From positions 868,001 through 932,000 of the forward strand of contig NZ_LN879502.1 of the NCBI RefSeq assembly GCF_001499655.1: a stretch of 64,000 nucleotides of DNA. Reading direction: 5' to 3'. Both the position numbers and the translations under genes were made by a program. The stretch's first letter is position 1. Every line of letters begins with the position of its first letter. A model generated the notes under the pieces. The model was not told the DNA's origin. It was given only the letters and a program-made list of their open reading frames with translations, and did no database searches. The DNA is from Candidatus Protochlamydia naegleriophila. Its GTDB lineage: Bacteria > Chlamydiota > Chlamydiia > Chlamydiales > Parachlamydiaceae. Positions 9,001 to 17,885 of the stretch are shown here, piece by piece.

Positions 9001-9660
9001 TTAGTCTATACAGCAGGGCAGGTTTTCCATGATGCTAGGCCCGGCAGAGGTTCCAAGTCTTGTAGCTCCCGCTTTTATGAGGCTGATAGCCGTGGATGCA
9101 TCTTTAATTCCTCCAGATGCTTTAACTTGTGGAACAATCTGCTTCATCAGTTCAACATCGGATACGGTTGCTCCGGCTGGGCCGAATCCGGTTGAGGTCT
9201 TGACAAATGAAATGCCCGTTGCAGCAGCTAATTGACAGGCAAGTTTTTTTTCCTCTTCGCTCAGATAGCATGTTTCAATAATCACTTTGAGCGGACAAGG
9301 GGAAGCTAATTCCACAAGATATTTAAATTCATCTTCGATGGGTTTTAAACGTCTGTCTTTCAACCAACCAATGTTGATGACAAAATCAATTTCATCAGCC
9401 CCTTTTTCGATTGCTTCTGCAACCTCCAGGCATTTTAGTTGCGTAGAAGAGGCCCCTGTTGGAAACCCTGCGACTGTGATTAGTTTAAGGGACGAGGAGG
9501 ACACGATGGATCGGGCGAGGGGAAGCCAAATAGAGTAGAGGCATACACCGTAAAACTTCCAGTGCATAGCGCCCCAGCAAAGCTTTTCAATGTCTGCCTC
9601 TGTGGCAAAAGGCTTCAACTGGGTATACTCAATGGTTTGGGCGACTGATTCTGGGGTCAT
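9001..9660 (-). CDS. deoC: Deoxyribose-phosphate aldolase
   Basis: Cleaves 2-deoxyribose 5-phosphate to glyceraldehyde 3-phosphate and acetaldehyde, feeding deoxynucleoside sugar into glycolysis. 219 residues, the usual length. The class I aldolase Schiff-base lysine lies in 'GISFVKTSTGFGPAGAT'; 'GADEIDFVINIGWLK' carries the conserved Asp, and 'VKASGGIKDASTA' the second active-site lysine. The start overlaps the stop of the upstream hydrolase gene by 4 bases (ATGA type), so the two are translationally coupled. Confidence 0.95.
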   Translation of the reverse strand: MTPESVAQTIEYTQLKPFATEADIEKLCWGAMHWKFYGVCLYSIWLPLARSIVSSSSLKLITVAGFPTGASSTQLKCLEVAEAIEKGADEIDFVINIGWLKDRRLKPIEDEFKYLVELASPCPLKVIIETCYLSEEEKKLACQLAAATGISFVKTSTGFGPAGATVSDVELMKQIVPQVKASGGIKDASTAISLIKAGATRLGTSAGPSIMENLPCCID

Positions 9661-10862
9661 TTTTTACTCGCTCCGTTAGATTTAAAAAATAGGTGGTCGA
9701 GCCAATCAAAGACGATTTGATTGACAAGGGAATAAGCTCCGATTCCACAGTGCTCCGCGGCACCTTCTTTTTCGGTGAGGAGCCTGTATTCCTTTTTACA
9801 AGTTAGGGCATTATAAAGCTCTCTTGCCTGTCCTTGGCTAAAGGTTTCATTTTCACTGTCGAGAATTAGAGATGGGCATTGGATGCGGCTGGCTATATCG
9901 ACTAGTGTATAGGCCTTCCAAGCGCGGACCAGGTCGGCTGGTTGGTCCTTTCCATGAATCCAGGCTTTGCTTTTCATTTTAAAAGCCATGCCCGGCTGAC
10001 TCATTACTTGCTGCATCAGCTGTTCTAAGTGATGCGCCTGATCGGGCTCAAGAAGGGCATCAATAGCTGGAAAATGCGCTCTGAAAGGGCGTAGTGCCTC
10101 ATATTGACCTGGATTGGCAATCAGGGCTGCCAGGCGGGTTTCGAAGCACGCGGCGCGGGGAGTAAGATAGCCTCCCCAGCTTTGACCGAGCAAGGAAATT
10201 TTTTCTGCATCGACCAGCGAAAGCGTTGTTAAATAATCTATGACAGCTGAGACGACTCTTTCCCAATCAGGACGCATGTAAAGTTCTTGTTTGATCAGGC
10301 TATATCCTTGACCTGGTCCATCGAAGCAGAAGACATGGTAGCCTCGCTCAAGCGCTGCAAATCCGTTACAGAAGAAAGCTTCCTGGCAGGTTCCGTCATA
10401 GCCGGTATTGATAATCAAAGTAGGTCTCACCCGGTCATCAGCGCGAATAAAGTAACCCATCAAATGCGTATTTTCGAAAGGGAAAAAAACTTTTTCGACC
10501 AAAAAGTTGGATAGCAGCATTCCTTTATCAAACATGGCTACATGCTTATCATAAGCCTCAATAAAGCCTGCGCCGATGGGAGAGCCATAGAGAAAGAAGA
10601 GCGCTGTCCGGTAATAATGGCAAGCCCTAAAATAGGCTTCTTTAGCGCTTGTCAAATGGTTATGCTGTTCGGAAACGGTTCCCAATCCATTCAGCTGTTC
10701 GGCTGTTTGAAACCACTCTGTGAACCAGCTGTCATAATTACCCGGTTCAATACGAGACGCTGTTGCAAGACATTCCCCGTAATCTGCTCCCCGGTAGTAA
10801 ATGAGGGACAGAATGCGCAGCAATTGTCCATCAAAGGCTGGATGATCAAAAAAAGCTTTCAT
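9657..10862 (-). CDS. Alpha/beta-hydrolase (FrsA / DHPON-hydrolase-like)
   Basis: A 401-residue protein: an N-terminal helical domain (about 1-130) followed by an alpha/beta-hydrolase fold with 'GYDGTCQEAFF' near the oxyanion hole, nucleophile motif 'GQSWGGYL' (about residue 225), acid in 'LILDSENETFS' and histidine in 'AAEHCGIG'. This layout is like 2,6-dihydropseudooxynicotine hydrolase and related dienelactone or dipeptidyl hydrolases; the natural substrate is unknown. It overlaps deoC by 4 bases and so probably forms a two-gene operon with it. Confidence 0.82.
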   Translation of the reverse strand: MKAFFDHPAFDGQLLRILSLIYYRGADYGECLATASRIEPGNYDSWFTEWFQTAEQLNGLGTVSEQHNHLTSAKEAYFRACHYYRTALFFLYGSPIGAGFIEAYDKHVAMFDKGMLLSNFLVEKVFFPFENTHLMGYFIRADDRVRPTLIINTGYDGTCQEAFFCNGFAALERGYHVFCFDGPGQGYSLIKQELYMRPDWERVVSAVIDYLTTLSLVDAEKISLLGQSWGGYLTPRAACFETRLAALIANPGQYEALRPFRAHFPAIDALLEPDQAHHLEQLMQQVMSQPGMAFKMKSKAWIHGKDQPADLVRAWKAYTLVDIASRIQCPSLILDSENETFSQGQARELYNALTCKKEYRLLTEKEGAAEHCGIGAYSLVNQIVFDWLDHLFFKSNGASKK

Positions 10863-11110
10863 GGATGAACCTATCTTTTTAGCTCCAATTATTAAATGTT
10901 ATGGCGTGAGCCGCAAACTGGATCAATGGAAAGTATAAAAGAGAAAGGCTTTCTTACGAACCTGAACTTTGATCATTCTCTTAAAAAAAGCTGTAAAAGG
11001 AGGAGATGTTGTAAAACGATAATATGTTTTTCAAGGTGTTTTAAAATTCTCATTTCTTTTATTTTAAATATAGATAATCTAATTTGCAGGAAAAATAACT
11101 AAACGATTTT

Positions 11111-13288
11111 ATGATGAAAGAGATGAATAAAGCCTTGATTAACGAGGGGTATCTTGAAGAAAGATTGAAAGAATTTTTTGGCTATAATGCTTTTCGTGCG
11201 CATCAAAAAGGGATTATTCAAGCTGTTTTGAATCAAGAGGATGTGGTTGCCATCTTGCCGACAGGGGCTGGAAAGTCTCTGTGCTATCAGCTACCGGCCC
11301 TTTTGCAGTCTGGAACGGCGATTGTAATTTCGCCTTTGATTTCATTGATGCAGGATCAAGTCGTTTCTTTGTTTAAAAATGGCATTGCGGCGGCTTTTCT
11401 GAATAGTAGTTTATCTTATCAAGATATGCAGCAGGTACTCAATCATTTAAATGATTATAAGCTTATTTATGTGGCTCCGGAGAGGTTTGCCGACCCTATT
11501 TTTATTGAACGGTTGAAAAATATTGATGTTTCATTTTTTGTGATAGATGAAGCTCACTGCATTTCTCAATGGGGGCATTCTTTTCGTCAGGAATACCGGA
11601 AGCTTTCTATTTTGAAAGAAACGTTTCCTACCAAGCCTGTGATGGCTTTGACGGCAACAGCTACGCGGGAAGTGGAAAAAGATTTGATCATTCAGCTCCT
11701 TATGAGGGATCCAGTCCTTATTAAGGGAAGCTTTGACAGGCCGAATTTAACCATTCACATTCATCCCAAGATACAATCGGATAAGCAGCTCATGAAGTTT
11801 CTGCAAGAGCATGCTAATCAATCGGGCATTATTTATGCGTCAACTCGGAAAGGAGTAGAAACAACCTATGCACAGCTTTTGCAAGCAGGCTTTCCGGTGG
11901 GGCGTTACCATGCGGGTTTGTCAGATCAAGAGCGTGCTTTATCGCAGCAAGATTTTCAGCACGACAAAGTCACTTTAATGGTTGCGACAGTTGCTTTTGG
12001 AATGGGAATTCACAAGCCTGATGTGCGCTTCATTGTACATCTCGACATGCCGCGTACGATTGAACAATACTATCAAGAGATTGGACGAGCAGGGCGGGAC
12101 GGGCTTCCGGCCGATTGCCTGATGCTGTATGGTCTGCAGGACTTGGTTTTATATAAAGCTTTTGCTGAGGATCTGACAGATCCCATTCTTCGGCAGGAAA
12201 TGAAAAAAAAGACAGACAGTCTTTATCGTTTATGCACATCGCCAGAATGCCGCCGTAAAGGGTTGTTAAACTACTTTAGCGAGTCCTTTCCCGAGGGAGA
12301 GTGTCAAGCTTGTGATAACTGTCTGGATGATGATAATAAGTTTGACGGATCGGTCATCGCCCAAAAAATTCTCTCATGTGTTTACCGTGTTCAGCAACAA
12401 GTAGGTGTGCGCATTGTCATTGACGTTTTGCGCGGCTCGAGCAGCCAGGTCATCATGCAAAAAGGCTATCAAGAATTGTCAACATTCGGCTTACTGGCAG
12501 ATCGATCTTCGGAAGAGCTTCGCTACTATATTGAGTCTTTGATTCAGATGGGTTTTCTAATGAGAACAGAGGGAGATTATCCCGTTTTAAAATGGACCGA
12601 GCAGACCAAATCTGTCATAATAGGGCACCAGAAGGTCTATTTCAGGAAGAAGCTGTTCCATGAAAAGAAAGAGAAGGTAAAGTCTAAGCCTAAGGAGGCT
12701 CAAGCTCTTTACTATCATGAGGAGCTGTATGAAGCCTTGAAACAATTGAGGACCGAATTCGCTCGCTCTGAGCAGGTTCCTCCCTATGTCGTATTTAGTG
12801 ATCGTGCCTTGCAAGAAATGGCAACCTTTTTCCCTCGAGACCAGCAGGCTTTTTCTAGAATTAATGGAGTGGGCCCAATTAAGTGGGTTAAGTATGGAGC
12901 GCAATTTCTTCTGCTCGTTCAGCAACATGCCCTGGTTCACGAATCGAACTGGCCGCAAGAGGCAAGTTCGCCAACACCGCCCTATCAGCGCCAACATTCG
13001 AGAGAAGAGACGGTTCGGCTATATCAGCTTGGGCATGGAATTGAAGGGATCATGGAGCAAAGAGGGCTAGCACGAAGCACTGTCTTGAGCCACTTAGTCG
13101 AATCCATCCAGCAAGGGCTCGATCTCGATCTTTCAGGACTCATTTCTGCCGACAAGCGAGAGGCTATTCAGCAAGCTATTGCTCAAATAGGAGCAGAGAG
13201 GCTGACGCCCATTAAAGAGCTGTTGCCAGAGGCAATTACATATGAAGAAATCCGCCTGGTCAGTGCTTATTACCAAAGAGCTCTTTAA
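11111..13288 (+). CDS. recQ: ATP-dependent DNA helicase RecQ
   Basis: 3'-5' DNA helicase of the RecF recombination and repair pathway. 725 residues. Helicase motifs: Walker A 'PTGAGKSLCYQLP' (about 48-60), 'DEAHCISQWGHSFRQEY' (Walker B and RecQ aromatic loop), 'TATAT', and the motif VI region 'QEIGRAGRDG'. The RQC zinc-binding cysteines are in 'CTSPECRRKGLL' and 'CQACDNC' (about 375-405). An HRDC domain covers about 530-605, and the last 80 residues look like the helix-turn-helix found at the end of some RecQ proteins. I see no clear ribosome-binding site before the ATGATG start, so a nearby downstream ATG is possible. Confidence 0.96.
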   Translation: MMKEMNKALINEGYLEERLKEFFGYNAFRAHQKGIIQAVLNQEDVVAILPTGAGKSLCYQLPALLQSGTAIVISPLISLMQDQVVSLFKNGIAAAFLNSSLSYQDMQQVLNHLNDYKLIYVAPERFADPIFIERLKNIDVSFFVIDEAHCISQWGHSFRQEYRKLSILKETFPTKPVMALTATATREVEKDLIIQLLMRDPVLIKGSFDRPNLTIHIHPKIQSDKQLMKFLQEHANQSGIIYASTRKGVETTYAQLLQAGFPVGRYHAGLSDQERALSQQDFQHDKVTLMVATVAFGMGIHKPDVRFIVHLDMPRTIEQYYQEIGRAGRDGLPADCLMLYGLQDLVLYKAFAEDLTDPILRQEMKKKTDSLYRLCTSPECRRKGLLNYFSESFPEGECQACDNCLDDDNKFDGSVIAQKILSCVYRVQQQVGVRIVIDVLRGSSSQVIMQKGYQELSTFGLLADRSSEELRYYIESLIQMGFLMRTEGDYPVLKWTEQTKSVIIGHQKVYFRKKLFHEKKEKVKSKPKEAQALYYHEELYEALKQLRTEFARSEQVPPYVVFSDRALQEMATFFPRDQQAFSRINGVGPIKWVKYGAQFLLLVQQHALVHESNWPQEASSPTPPYQRQHSREETVRLYQLGHGIEGIMEQRGLARSTVLSHLVESIQQGLDLDLSGLISADKREAIQQAIAQIGAERLTPIKELLPEAITYEEIRLVSAYYQRAL

Positions 13289-13297
13289 CAATGATCT

Positions 13298-13849
13298 TCA
13301 CTCTTCTTTGTGATTAATTGGATCGTGGGAACAGCATACATATCCGATTAATAAGAGGATTAAAATGATCGGTAGAAAGATGTCTATGTAGAGAGGGAGT
13401 CCAATATTTCCTGGGGCTTCATTTTGGCGAAGCATCCAATCTTGAATGTGACCGTAGGCATTTGCCCAATACCAACAGGAAAGTCCAAGAGTTGTTGCGA
13501 CCCAAAAGAGACCACGAAACCAAATACATAAAAATCCCAGGATGGCAAAAGTTAAATTGGCATAGGCAACTTGTTGCTGGAAAGGGTTTTCCGGAGGCCA
13601 GCCCATGTATTCGGCCATCTGATTGGGCGTAAAGGCATGACTGTAAAACACAAATAAGCTGTTGAACCCAACGCTAAAGACTAACTGGTAAAGCAAAAAA
13701 ATTTCGACGATGTAAGACAATGGGCGCGGTTTTTTAAGAATCAGTAAATGAATGATAGAGCCTACCCAGGCAAGAGTAAAAATAAAAGGAAATAGGCCCA
13801 TGAGCTTCCTAATCTTAGCGTTGAAGAGCACATTGATATTCCATTTCAT
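13298..13849 (-). CDS. DUF6790-like integral membrane protein
   Basis: 183 residues with about five hydrophobic helices. The central 'FQQQVAYANLTFAILGFLCIWF' region (Asn/Ala-rich with a preceding Trp-Pro-Pro) resembles DUF6790 proteins, whose function is unknown. It is convergent with recQ, with only 9 bases between the stops. No enzymatic motif seen. Confidence 0.6.
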   Translation of the reverse strand: MKWNINVLFNAKIRKLMGLFPFIFTLAWVGSIIHLLILKKPRPLSYIVEIFLLYQLVFSVGFNSLFVFYSHAFTPNQMAEYMGWPPENPFQQQVAYANLTFAILGFLCIWFRGLFWVATTLGLSCWYWANAYGHIQDWMLRQNEAPGNIGLPLYIDIFLPIILILLLIGYVCCSHDPINHKEE

Positions 13850-13934
13850 TGGGTATAAAATGGTTATCGGGTATAAGAAAGTCCTTGCTGTTTATATGTA
13901 ATCAATACAGTTCAAAAAGTCTATCGGTTTTGCG

Positions 13935-14624
13935 ATGAATGTCGATCAAGCAGTACTTAGGGATGAAATGGCTATCCATTTTTTGGAAGAGGAATGGGCG
14001 CAAGGGCTGCGGCTCAATGACGAGTGGGCCAATAGCTTAACTCACGGAATTGGGTTTATTTTAAGTTTGATTGGATTTTTTTTCCTGATAGCCGTTCCTT
14101 TGGAAAATGGGGATTACTGGAAGCTCTTAAACTTTACCATTTATGGTTCAAGCCTTGTGCTTCTTTATTTGGCTTCCACTCTCTATCATTTTTTTAAAAA
14201 GCCCCATTTAAAAAAGCTGTTCCGCAAAGTCGACCATTGCGCCATCTATCTCCTCATCGCCGGATCTTACACACCTTTTACGATGATTCCATTGCATGGC
14301 TTTTGGGGCTGGTTATTGTTCGGATTGGTGTGGGGAATGGCTTGTTTAGGAGTAATCTTTAAAGCGTTTTTTATTCATCGATTTAAAAAAATCTCTACAT
14401 GGATTTATCTGGGAATGGGATGGCTTGTCATCATTGCGATAGAGCCTTTGATAAATAGTGTTTCTCAAGAGGGGCTGTATTGGCTTTTTGCAGGAGGATT
14501 GTCCTATTCATGCGGCGTCATCTTTTATGCCTTAGACAAAAAACGCTTTTTCCATGCCATTTGGCATCTATTCGTCATGGGCGGCAGCCTTTGCCATTAT
14601 TTGGCCATTATGTTCCATCTTTAG
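13935..14624 (+). CDS. Hemolysin III / YqfA (PAQR family) membrane protein
   Basis: 229 residues with seven predicted membrane helices. PAQR/hemolysin III motifs are present: the N-terminal 'EWANSLTHGIGF' with its conserved His, 'STLYHFF' followed by 'DHCAIYLLIAGSYTPF', and the C-terminal 'FHAIWHLFVMGGSLCHY' with the HxxxH metal ligands. Members are putative metal-dependent hydrolases in the CREST superfamily; lysis activity was claimed for the Bacillus cereus protein. Likely a single-gene unit. Confidence 0.9.
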   Translation: MNVDQAVLRDEMAIHFLEEEWAQGLRLNDEWANSLTHGIGFILSLIGFFFLIAVPLENGDYWKLLNFTIYGSSLVLLYLASTLYHFFKKPHLKKLFRKVDHCAIYLLIAGSYTPFTMIPLHGFWGWLLFGLVWGMACLGVIFKAFFIHRFKKISTWIYLGMGWLVIIAIEPLINSVSQEGLYWLFAGGLSYSCGVIFYALDKKRFFHAIWHLFVMGGSLCHYLAIMFHL

Positions 14625-14909
14625 CCTGTGAGTTCTTCGTAAATTCAGCATCTTTTTCAGTATCGGAAATGCGGGCTGGACAGGATTTGGCCTTGATGAT
14701 CGTTTGCAAGCTTTGGGCAAAGGGAATGGAGTGAATGGTAAAAGGTTCATTCCAATCGTCCGGTAAATGCTCTACAAGGACAAAATCATCTATGTCGAGT
14801 CTTGCACGTGTTTTCAACTCCTTTGATAGCGAGTCGGGAGCGATACAATTCTGAATGGTGCGAACGGCAGCCGTCTTTGAAGGCGCAGCTTTTGATTCGA
14901 TGCTGCTCC
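14610..14909 (-). pseudogene. Probable gene remnant lacking a normal start
   Basis: The minus-strand frame translates to protein-like sequence ('SKTAAVRTIQNCIAPDSLSK', then 'RLDIDDFVLVEHLPDDWNEP') ending 'NSQAKDGT'. It has no ATG: the frame opens right after a TAA at about 14907, and its only usable initiator is a TTG at 14817. Another frame just upstream (to 15004) also reads as fairly protein-like, so a frameshift between the two is possible. The 3' end overlaps the hemolysin III gene by about 15 bases. No family recognised. It lies just downstream of the Ser/Thr kinase gene. Confidence 0.4.
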
Positions 14910-14987
14910 ATTAGTCTTTTGTATCTCGCGGAGCAAATCTCAAGGAGAAGGGTTAATAAACATGCTGGATCTTCTTTATTTGCTCGT

Positions 14988-16343
14988 TTATTTTGGTGAG
15001 GCAATCATTAAAGGAGTGATTGTTTTGTCGATGTATGTCAAACACTGTTGTGCCGTCCAACGCTGTTTGGGGTCAGGGTCGAGCATATGCCACAAAAGAA
15101 TACCAACATAATCTCTTCGAGAAGGTAAAGTGAGGTGGAACTGATAGATTTGTTCAAGCAGGTTGCCTTCATCTTCCCGGCTTTTTAAATCCAAGCCAAA
15201 CCAAGGGAACGTTTCTCCTTTTAGCAATAGCCAGGCCACGCAGCCAGCAGACCATATATCTAAAGATTTATTGCGCGACTCGAAGTTGAAGCTCCATCCT
15301 TCAGGTGCTAAGTAGCTCAGCGTGCCAACCGCCTGCTCTAGTTTGCTTTGATCGCTATCCCGGCACGATAAGCCAAAATCTGCGACCTTGAGCTTGCAGC
15401 CTCCTTTAATGAAAAGATTCTCTGGCTTGATATCACGATGAATAATGCCTCTTTGGTGCATCTCTTTCAGAAACTCTAAAAGCTGCCGGCAAAAACCAAT
15501 TTTTAGCTCGGCTGACAGAAAGATGGTTTGATTTTGGATGTTGGTGAGTGTCGTAAATAAGTCTTCAGGATAGTAATCCATCACAATGGCTTGATGGTTG
15601 CCATAATAATGGAGAGAGTAAACTTTGACGAGATGTTTGACCCCGTTTAAAAGGCCGAGAAATTCCTCCTCGTTTTCAAGTTGATTATATGCATTTTTCT
15701 GCACTTTTTGCTTGGAACGAGCATAAGCATAAATTTTTCCAGGATCATTTAACTCAAATGCCTTAATAACCCGTTTAACGCTTCCAGATGAGATTTTTGT
15801 GGCTTTGGTGTTGAACATGAGAAGGAAAATTTTTCCTGATTTATGCGCCTCCAAATAAAATTTGTTCTCTTCTGCAGATCCAAATGTACACTTGAATAGG
15901 GCTGGGTAAATAATTTCTTGATTAAAAAGGAAATCGGACTGTTCATCTAATTGTTTGTAGAGAGCTTCTAGAATGCTTCTTGAAACAGGGAGATTGAATG
16001 ACATCAATTTTTCTATATGCACAGATCTGTTTTTTGAAACGTTCTCTGCCTCTTCCGTGTTTTTTTTAGGCTCCTCCTGCTTAAGGCGTGCAAGCCCGCA
16101 TAGGTGGGTTTTAGGAATGCAATTTTTGCTGCATTGAGAATACAGTCTTGTAAAGAGTTTTGTTTGGGGTTTTGGCGGAGGATTTTGATTCGTTGTATGG
16201 TTGTGTAAATAGGCATGTAAATCTGGTTTTAGAAAGGGCGGAAAAGACTTCTGTTGATAAATTGCTTTTCCATTCACATCATCATTTGGCGTTTGAGAGA
16301 ATGTATAAACGGTTTGATGGGATGAGGTAGCAGGTGTTATCAT
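14988..16343 (-). CDS. Eukaryotic-type Ser/Thr protein kinase (paralog 1)
   Basis: 451 residues: an N-terminal region without recognised domain (1-165) and a protein kinase domain (about 165-445). Kinase motifs: the ATP-site lysine in 'VKRVIKAFEL' (about 193), catalytic loop 'HRDIKPENLF' (about 302), 'DFGLS' metal-binding motif (about 322), and 'SYLAPEGW' in place of APE (about 345). The glycine-rich loop is degenerate ('KISSGSVKRV'). All catalytic residues are kept, so activity is likely. No PASTA or membrane segment, unlike PknB/PknD, so it is probably cytosolic or secreted to the host. AGGAG precedes the ATG. The next gene upstream is a paralog. Confidence 0.9.
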   Translation of the reverse strand: MITPATSSHQTVYTFSQTPNDDVNGKAIYQQKSFPPFLKPDLHAYLHNHTTNQNPPPKPQTKLFTRLYSQCSKNCIPKTHLCGLARLKQEEPKKNTEEAENVSKNRSVHIEKLMSFNLPVSRSILEALYKQLDEQSDFLFNQEIIYPALFKCTFGSAEENKFYLEAHKSGKIFLLMFNTKATKISSGSVKRVIKAFELNDPGKIYAYARSKQKVQKNAYNQLENEEEFLGLLNGVKHLVKVYSLHYYGNHQAIVMDYYPEDLFTTLTNIQNQTIFLSAELKIGFCRQLLEFLKEMHQRGIIHRDIKPENLFIKGGCKLKVADFGLSCRDSDQSKLEQAVGTLSYLAPEGWSFNFESRNKSLDIWSAGCVAWLLLKGETFPWFGLDLKSREDEGNLLEQIYQFHLTLPSRRDYVGILLWHMLDPDPKQRWTAQQCLTYIDKTITPLMIASPK

Positions 16344-16522
16344 AAATTCAGGCTCCTTTGTTCGTCCAGTTTGTGCTAAAATAAATGGCGCTATAAATAC
16401 AAACGCTAACTCATAAACATTTTCTTAGAAAGCTTTTGATAAAAATTTTATTGCATTTCAAGGAGTGACTTTACCTCTTTAAGAACCTTATAGAGAGTTT
16501 TATGCGGATTTTGTCTTAAATA

Positions 16523-17494
16523 TTATCTAAAACTAGACCCGTATTGGTTGAGGTAGTCCAAGCATAGTTCTACGTTCCAGCGCTTTTCGGGATTGGGATT
16601 GAGCATATGCCACAAAAGTAACTCGAGATGGTTTTCGGGCGATGGACGTGTTTTATGAAACCACAGGAGTTCTTTCATGAGATCTTCTTGATCATCCGGC
16701 TTTTCTGGGTCGTGGTCGTACCAAGGATAGGCTGCTCCTTTCCAGATCATCCAGAAGACGCAACCTGCAGCCCAAATATCTAGAGGCTTGCCACGAGCAG
16801 GGATGTTCTTATTCCATCCTTCTGGTGCAAGATAGCTAGGCGTTCCAACGACGAGTTTTAAACTGTCTTGGTCGTCATCGTAGCAAGCTAAACCGAAATC
16901 CGCGACTTTCAGCCTGTGGCCTTTAGCCGCTTTATCTTCGACAAGAAAGTTGTCGGCTTTAATGTCGCGATGGATGACATGCTTTGCATGCAGCAGTTGA
17001 ATGGTTTCCAGCATTTGCTGGCAATAGTTTATTTTTATTTGGGGCGCAATTGAGACGGGATCGCGGCTTATTTGCTCGATCACGCCAAATAAATCCTGAG
17101 GATAGTATTTCATCAAAATGGCTTGGTATTCTCCATAATAATGGAGAGCGTATACTTTGATGATTTGCTTGGTGCCGTTAAAAAGACCTAAAAAGTCTTC
17201 TTCATTTTTATGTATATAGTTATCTACATACCTATCACCGGATGGTATAGAAAGAGCATAGGCATAAATGGCAGGATTTTTCAAGTCATAGACTTTAATT
17301 ACGCTCTTAAAACGCCCTTCAGAAATGGTCGTTGATGTATGATTGAAAATCAAAAGAAAAACTTTTTTCGTTTTATGAACTTCTAAAAAAAAATTCAGGG
17401 GCAGACTCACCAACATTTTCGAAGCTACATTGGAATAGGACGGGATAAGCGACCTTTCGATTAAAAAAAAAGGAAGCATTTTCAAGCTGTTCAT
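16523..17494 (-). CDS. Ser/Thr protein kinase paralog 2, kinase-domain ORF downstream of a frameshift
   Basis: This frame holds an intact kinase domain closely similar to the neighbouring paralog: ATP-site lysine in 'FKSVIKVYDL', 'HRDIKADNFLV', 'DFGLA' and 'SYLAPEGW'. The first ~33 residues are out-of-frame; true homology begins at 'FFLEVHKTKKVFLLIF' (about 17395), which aligns with 'FYLEAHKSGKIFLLMF' of paralog 1. The matching N-terminal part is in the overlapping frame 17373-17819. A run of nine A (T on the coding strand) at 17385-17393 is the junction; one base fewer would restore one protein of about 430 residues. Either a pseudogene, a slippage-rescued gene or a sequencing error. Confidence 0.8.
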   Translation of the reverse strand: MNSLKMLPFFLIERSLIPSYSNVASKMLVSLPLNFFLEVHKTKKVFLLIFNHTSTTISEGRFKSVIKVYDLKNPAIYAYALSIPSGDRYVDNYIHKNEEDFLGLFNGTKQIIKVYALHYYGEYQAILMKYYPQDLFGVIEQISRDPVSIAPQIKINYCQQMLETIQLLHAKHVIHRDIKADNFLVEDKAAKGHRLKVADFGLACYDDDQDSLKLVVGTPSYLAPEGWNKNIPARGKPLDIWAAGCVFWMIWKGAAYPWYDHDPEKPDDQEDLMKELLWFHKTRPSPENHLELLLWHMLNPNPEKRWNVELCLDYLNQYGSSFR

Positions 17495-17819
17495 AAATAG
17501 TGGTTAAAATTTCGTGTGAAGTGGGAATTTGCAAATCTATCAATTTGGCAACTTTGGCAGCCGTTGTTTTCAAGGCTCCTTCCTTGACAAGTGTTTTGAG
17601 TCCGCATAAATGCGTTTTGGGAATGCTGTTATGAGTGGATGTAACGCAAACAGTTATTTTTAAAAATGGATTGAGCACTCCCTGAGTGGAGTGTTCTGCA
17701 GCAATAGATGGTAAATAAACGTCTAGTTGATCTGGTAAAATTGACAGCCCCTTTTCTTGCATATCTTGTATATTGGATAGGCTGTTGTGAGGAGATAAGT
17801 TGGAGGCAAAAATGCTCAT
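17373..17819 (-). CDS. N-terminal part of Ser/Thr kinase paralog 2, before the frameshift
   Basis: Starts at the ATG at 17819, preceded by 'AAAGGAGCC', almost the same leader as paralog 1. It shares with paralog 1 the segment 'SIPKTHLCGL', the 'TSHEILTTIYEQLENASFFF' region and 'YPVLFQCSF'. The frame then enters the nine-T run on the coding strand and ends at 'APEFFFRSS', while the kinase domain continues in the next frame. No domain is recognised in this N-terminal region in either paralog; its conservation suggests a targeting or regulatory role. Confidence 0.65.
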   Translation of the reverse strand: MSIFASNLSPHNSLSNIQDMQEKGLSILPDQLDVYLPSIAAEHSTQGVLNPFLKITVCVTSTHNSIPKTHLCGLKTLVKEGALKTTAAKVAKLIDLQIPTSHEILTTIYEQLENASFFFNRKVAYPVLFQCSFENVGESAPEFFFRSS

Positions 17820-17885
17820 AGCTAAGGCTCCTTTCAGGTCAAATGTTATGTAAAAAGTAAACAATTTGTCGCATATGCGGCTTTG

